Shown in pieces: positions 59,912 to 64,000 of a stretch of DNA of 64,000 bases; positions within the stretch are counted from its first letter, which is position 1, and every line of letters starts with the position of its first letter. Made by a program: the position numbers and the translations under genes. The stretch covers positions 62,001-126,000 of the forward strand of contig JAGQDJ010000286.1 of NCBI GenBank assembly GCA_022885665.1. The letters run 5' to 3'. The notes beneath the pieces were generated by a model, which saw only the letters and a list, made by a program, of their open reading frames with translations, was not told where the DNA came from and made no database searches. The DNA comes from Triops longicaudatus (lineage: Eukaryota; Arthropoda; Branchiopoda; Notostraca; Triopsidae).

Positions 59912-62900
59912 ATGAGACCCACTGCAAGAATACGAACCCGTTTCCTTTCCTTATTACATGTGATCCTCATCAAAAGTGTGATAGCCGCCAATCAGCCTCC
60001 GCGGTTTGTGTTGGAAGACGGACAGAGTGAAATTGTGCTACGGTTACGCGAAGGGCCAGATACTCCCGTTGGTATGTTATTTTGTTTCTTCAGTGCTTAA
60101 AAAATGTAACTCTTTTCTTTATATCAGTGTGAACAAAAGCTCTTGACTGATCTTTATTGAGTAGTTCCAATACAGTTATCAAGCAAAAAGCTTTACAGCT
60201 TGCATTAATAGTTTATCTTTACTCTAAAGTAAAGTGAAACAGCAAACTCCTTCACTAGAAAGTAAAACTTGATTCAAAGTTTTTCAGACAATTATATTTT
60301 ACCATCGTTTTACTACGTACAACAATATTCCCCAACATCAATATTTGCATTTAAGCTACAAAGAAGCTTTCAGTAAGTCAAACTTATACTATCGTACGTG
60401 TCGTTTCAATGTGGGACAGGAATGCTAGTTTATCGATTGCGGGGTACGGATCCGGACAACGACGCATTAACGTTCGGATTACTGGGCAAAGTGGCCAACG
60501 AAGCATTGCGTATAGAAACAGCAGGTGCCAGAGAAGCCAACGTGTACCTCAAGAAGGAACTCGATCGCGAAACCGAAGACGAGTATTCGTTCATAATAAC
60601 CTTAACGGACGGCAAGTTAGGGAATGGCAATTATATCACTCAGAGTCTCCTCATCATTGTGGAAGACACGAATGACAACGAACCTATTTTCAAACCTTTT
60701 CCTAACACGGTCACTGTAAAAGAAAATAGTCCGCCTGCCATTCTTGCTACCGTCGAGGCAACGGATAGGGACGAAGGATCATATGGACAGGTAAAATAAA
60801 CATATTTTGACGTTAGTTTATTACTTAAAAAGCCTTAGCTCGTCTTTAATGCTGCTCGTTGTCGCATATGCGTTCTTCTTTATTTATATTAATAATATTT
60901 AAACACTCAATGATGTATATATCGGATTGCTTCTTTATGTATTACTTTTGTTTAAAACACGAAATGCTTGTAGGTAGTATATAGCCTCCAAGAGCCTGAG
61001 GGAGAAACGGGTTTCTTTGCAATAAGCACAATTGGGGGAAGAGGTGTGGTGCGATTAGTCCAGCTCTTGGATTATGAGACGAAACCTTTGCACCAGTTAA
61101 GGATCTTAGCCACTGACCGCGCCAACGAGGGTAGAATCAACACCGCAACCGCGGCTTTACTTGTTAAAGTTGAAGACGAGGAAGACCAACCACCTGAGTT
61201 TGTTTTCGTGCGTTCCGTTTCCAGGATTTCTGAAGACGTTCCGCCCGGGACGTCCATCGCACGAGGTTTCTTGGAATGCTTATTACCATACTTTCTTTAG
61301 CCTCATAATGTTTTTCCTAGTAAGAGCAATAGACGGCGATCGAGGAATCAACAACAACATAACTTATTCTATCACCAGTGGAAACCAATATTTGTTCGGC
61401 ATTAACTCGAGAACTGGGGTTATTCACGCTAATCAAAATTTGGATCGTGAAGATCCGAACAGCAGTAACGGGGCTTATCTCCTAACAATTACTGTAAGCT
61501 TTTATAAAATGGCCTGCATAATTGCAAATTTGATGCCTTTGGTACATTATGTGTTTACAAAGGCGAAAGAAGAATCACGTAAGATACGACCTCAACCGAG
61601 TGCTTCGGTTGAAGTTACCATTCTGTTGCTGGACGTGAATGACGAAGCTCCTCGCTTCCACAGCCCACACTACGTAGCCGAGATAAACGAAAATGCCCAA
61701 GTTGGCGTACCATTATCATTCGTAGGGGATGCCGTTCCTGCCGTCTTTGATTATGATCAAGTATGGAGACCACACAATTACAATAGACATGCCCCGGTTT
61801 ACGAGCTCCAGCTTTATGAACAGCTTGAAAGAACGAAAGGATTCGTAAACCGGGGTACACCTGCGTATGTCTGAATACTGACTCTAAGCTACCTGTTGTA
61901 GGGGAATAACGGAACGTTCCGGCTGAGTTTGGAAGGTGATGGGGGCTTGTTTGATATCACTCCATCACTGGGCGTCAACGAAGTAACTTTTCTTCTTCGT
62001 GTGAAAGACGCAACTGCCCTGGACTACGAGACTGTCAAAGGTACATTATACTACCATGACTAACAATGTTTACTAATCTCCCTCTCCAGAATTGAATTTC
62101 TCCATAATTGCCCGGGAAGTTGTACAGCAATATCCAAAATCTTCCTCTGCTTCTATAACAGTCTATATCCGCGATAGCAACGACAACTATCCTCAATTTG
62201 TCCGCGAAACTTATACAGTAACTATGCAAACTGAAATTATGGCGATTAATTAAACACAATACTCCAATTACTTAAGCTTGAATTTCTTAGGCTACAATCC
62301 CAGAAAATGCAGGAGCTGGTACTACCGTAGCTTGGATACAAGCTCGTGACGAAGATTCAGGCGTCTTTGGAACAGCAGGCATACGTTTCACTGGATTGCA
62401 AGGCCCAGTGGCGGACAAGTAGGTCTTCGGTGTCCTATTGTAAAAACTGTGTAAACAAGCTTCATTTTTTTCTTATTTTCTCTCAGATTCAAAATAGACC
62501 CGTTAAATGGCATTATTACCATACGCGAGGACGCGGGAAACGATTTGGACAGAGAGCAAGTCAGTCAGTACACTTTAATAGTGGAAGCTCGAGATAACAA
62601 CGGCAAGGGCAATCGGAACACTGTTCAGTTGAATATCCAACTCGAAGATGTGAATGATAACGCGCCTTTCTTCTTCCAAGCCATGTACGAAGCCCACGTG
62701 GAAGAGAATGCGGCCAAGTTCTCGTTTCCTGTTGTGGTCCAGGCTTACGACCGGGACTTGAACGGCACTCCGAATAGTCAAATCCGTTACTCCATTGAAG
62801 ACGGCGATTTGCGGGGGAATTTTTCTTTAAACCCTACAACGGGACAGTTAGATATTAATCAGCCGCTGGACTTCGAATTACTGCCAATAGGTGATAATCC

Positions 62901-64000
62901 CCACGCTAATACCTTGCACGGCAATTTGGGCAACATCCGTGCGATAAATCTCACCATTCGAGCATATGACCTGGGTACCCCGTCCTTATCGTCTTACGTT
63001 ACTGTAATGATCTACGTCCAGGACGTCAATGACTACGCACCAGTATTTTCCAAAGCTTCGTATTCCAGAACAATTTCAGAAGACACGCCTCCTGGGGCGT
63101 CCATTTTACAGGTAGATTTTGTTAATATTATTGCTCGTACTTTTTTCTTTATTAGCATTATTTTTATTTTACTCTTGTTATTATATATTTAGTTTTATTT
63201 TTTTCTCTGTGTTATGTATTTATGTCACTTTTCTTCTGTGGCGCATTAACGACCGTTGCACTTAAGTACAATCCGTTATAGGTTAAAGCATGGGATATGG
63301 ACGGGTCGTCGCCGAACAATCTGATTACGTACCGTTTGCAAGGCGGAGGACACGACAAATTCTTTATGGACGCTCTTACAGGCGTTTTAAGCGTGGCTAA
63401 TGGGGCTTCATTAGACCCAGATGCGTTTGAACCACGCAAAACTTCGTATCAGCTACAAGTAGTAGCTTTGGACGGAGGGTTAGGTGGTGATCAGCTTTAT
63501 AGCACGGCTAGTATCACTCTTTCCATCGCGGACGTGAACAACAAAGCACCAATCATGCAACACCCAGGGATGATCGAAGTCAGTGAAGATATTGCTCCGG
63601 GTCAAATTCTCACGCACATCGTGGCTACCGACATGGATGAAAGATCAGCTTTGAGGTACTGGATTGACGCCAAATCTAGCGAAGGCCGATCGGAAGAAGG
63701 GATTATAGTCCGGGACATTGACTATAACATCAGCTCCAGGTTTGACATAAATAGCGTGGATGGGACAGTTCGCATTCTTCGAGAACTCGACCGCGAACGA
63801 GTTGAAACGATTAAATTAGTAATCAAGGTGGAGGATACAGCTGCCAGTACTTCCGGTCAGACAGCGACAGGTATAATTTTTAAGCGAAAAAGGGAAGAAA
63901 TGCTGATAGACATGCCTTCGCCTCTTGAAAGGAACTTTAACGATTGTGGTGGAAGACGTCAACGACAACGACCCTCGTACAAAACCGTTCTACCGAAGAA
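59912..64000 (+). CDS. large cadherin, cadherin-23/Cad87A-like, 5' part
   Basis: Eleven exons with matching phases: 59912-60071, 60420-60790, 60974-61265, 61321-61493, 61563-61760, 61902-62040, 62090-62217, 62291-62418, 62487-63111, 63282-63870 and 63932 to the window edge, about 957 codons so far. A signal peptide (MRPTARIRTRFLSLLHVILI...) is followed by NQPPRFVLEDG and about eight extracellular cadherin repeats. Their Ca-binding linkers are visible: DTNDNEP, DEEDQPPEF, DVNDEAPRF, DSNDNYPQF, DVNDNAPFF, DVNDYAPVF, DVNNKAPIM and DVNDNDP, with LDRE and DYET motifs within repeats. Order and wording of the first repeats (GTDPDNDALTFGL, LDYET, LDREDPNSSNGAYLLTI) resemble vertebrate cadherin-23 and insect Cad87A, which mediate Ca-dependent adhesion or tip-link-type contacts. 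Repeats 2 and 7 have degenerate linkers. The transmembrane and cytosolic parts lie beyond the window, so the subfamily assignment is provisional. Confidence 0.9.

Noticed and set aside
1..64000. CRISPR arrays, bacterial operons, rRNA or tRNA genes
   Set aside because: No regularly spaced repeats with unique spacers, no ribosome binding sites and no cloverleaf or rRNA signatures were seen. The gene structure is eukaryotic.

Overview
The window is from the nuclear genome of an animal, most likely an ecdysozoan and probably an arthropod (a crustacean is my best guess; the species cannot be fixed from sequence alone). The grounds are GT-AG introns mostly of about 45-110 bases, secreted Gly/Tyr- and Ala/Pro-rich structural (cuticle-like) proteins, and an insect-like vesicular acetylcholine transporter and choline acetyltransferase. 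Genes are separated by long AT-rich stretches that contain no open frames I can support.

Layout. (1) 0.5-2.1 kb, minus strand: a glycine-rich secreted repeat protein. (2) 10.9-13.6 kb, plus strand: a 765-residue Ala/Pro/Ser/Tyr- then Gly/Gln-rich secreted repeat protein. A third, shorter relative lies at 41.9-42.8 kb. All three share one plan: TATA box, tiny first coding exon, signal-peptide exon ending in phase 1, one large repeat exon. (3) 19.3-22.4 kb: two copies of an inverted-repeat element, one carrying a nested 177-base hAT-type MITE with an intact 8-base target duplication, plus a homopolymer assembly gap. (4) 25.4-40.0 kb, plus strand: the cholinergic gene locus, with intronless VAChT (616 aa) followed by ChAT, whose eleven recognisable coding exons I joined in frame (about 628 aa). 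(5) 43.2-43.8 kb: a three-exon, 161-residue protein I do not recognise. (6) 44.9-54.7 kb, minus strand: three caspase genes, all with intact catalytic His and Cys, in a mosaic of segmental duplications. The outer two are near-identical; the middle one is diverged, with a loop insertion and a hydrophobic C-terminal tail. (7) 59.0-59.7 kb: a possible small secreted peptide gene. (8) 59.9 kb to the right edge: the first eleven exons of a large cadherin resembling cadherin-23/Cad87A, continuing beyond the window.

Functionally, VAChT and ChAT act together: ChAT makes acetylcholine and VAChT loads it into synaptic vesicles. The other genes have no evident link to them. The most unusual region is the caspase cluster. 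Its right-hand copy appears to be derived: its left breakpoint lies inside the last exon of the unrecognised gene, and a piece of the ChAT 3' flank is joined next to it.
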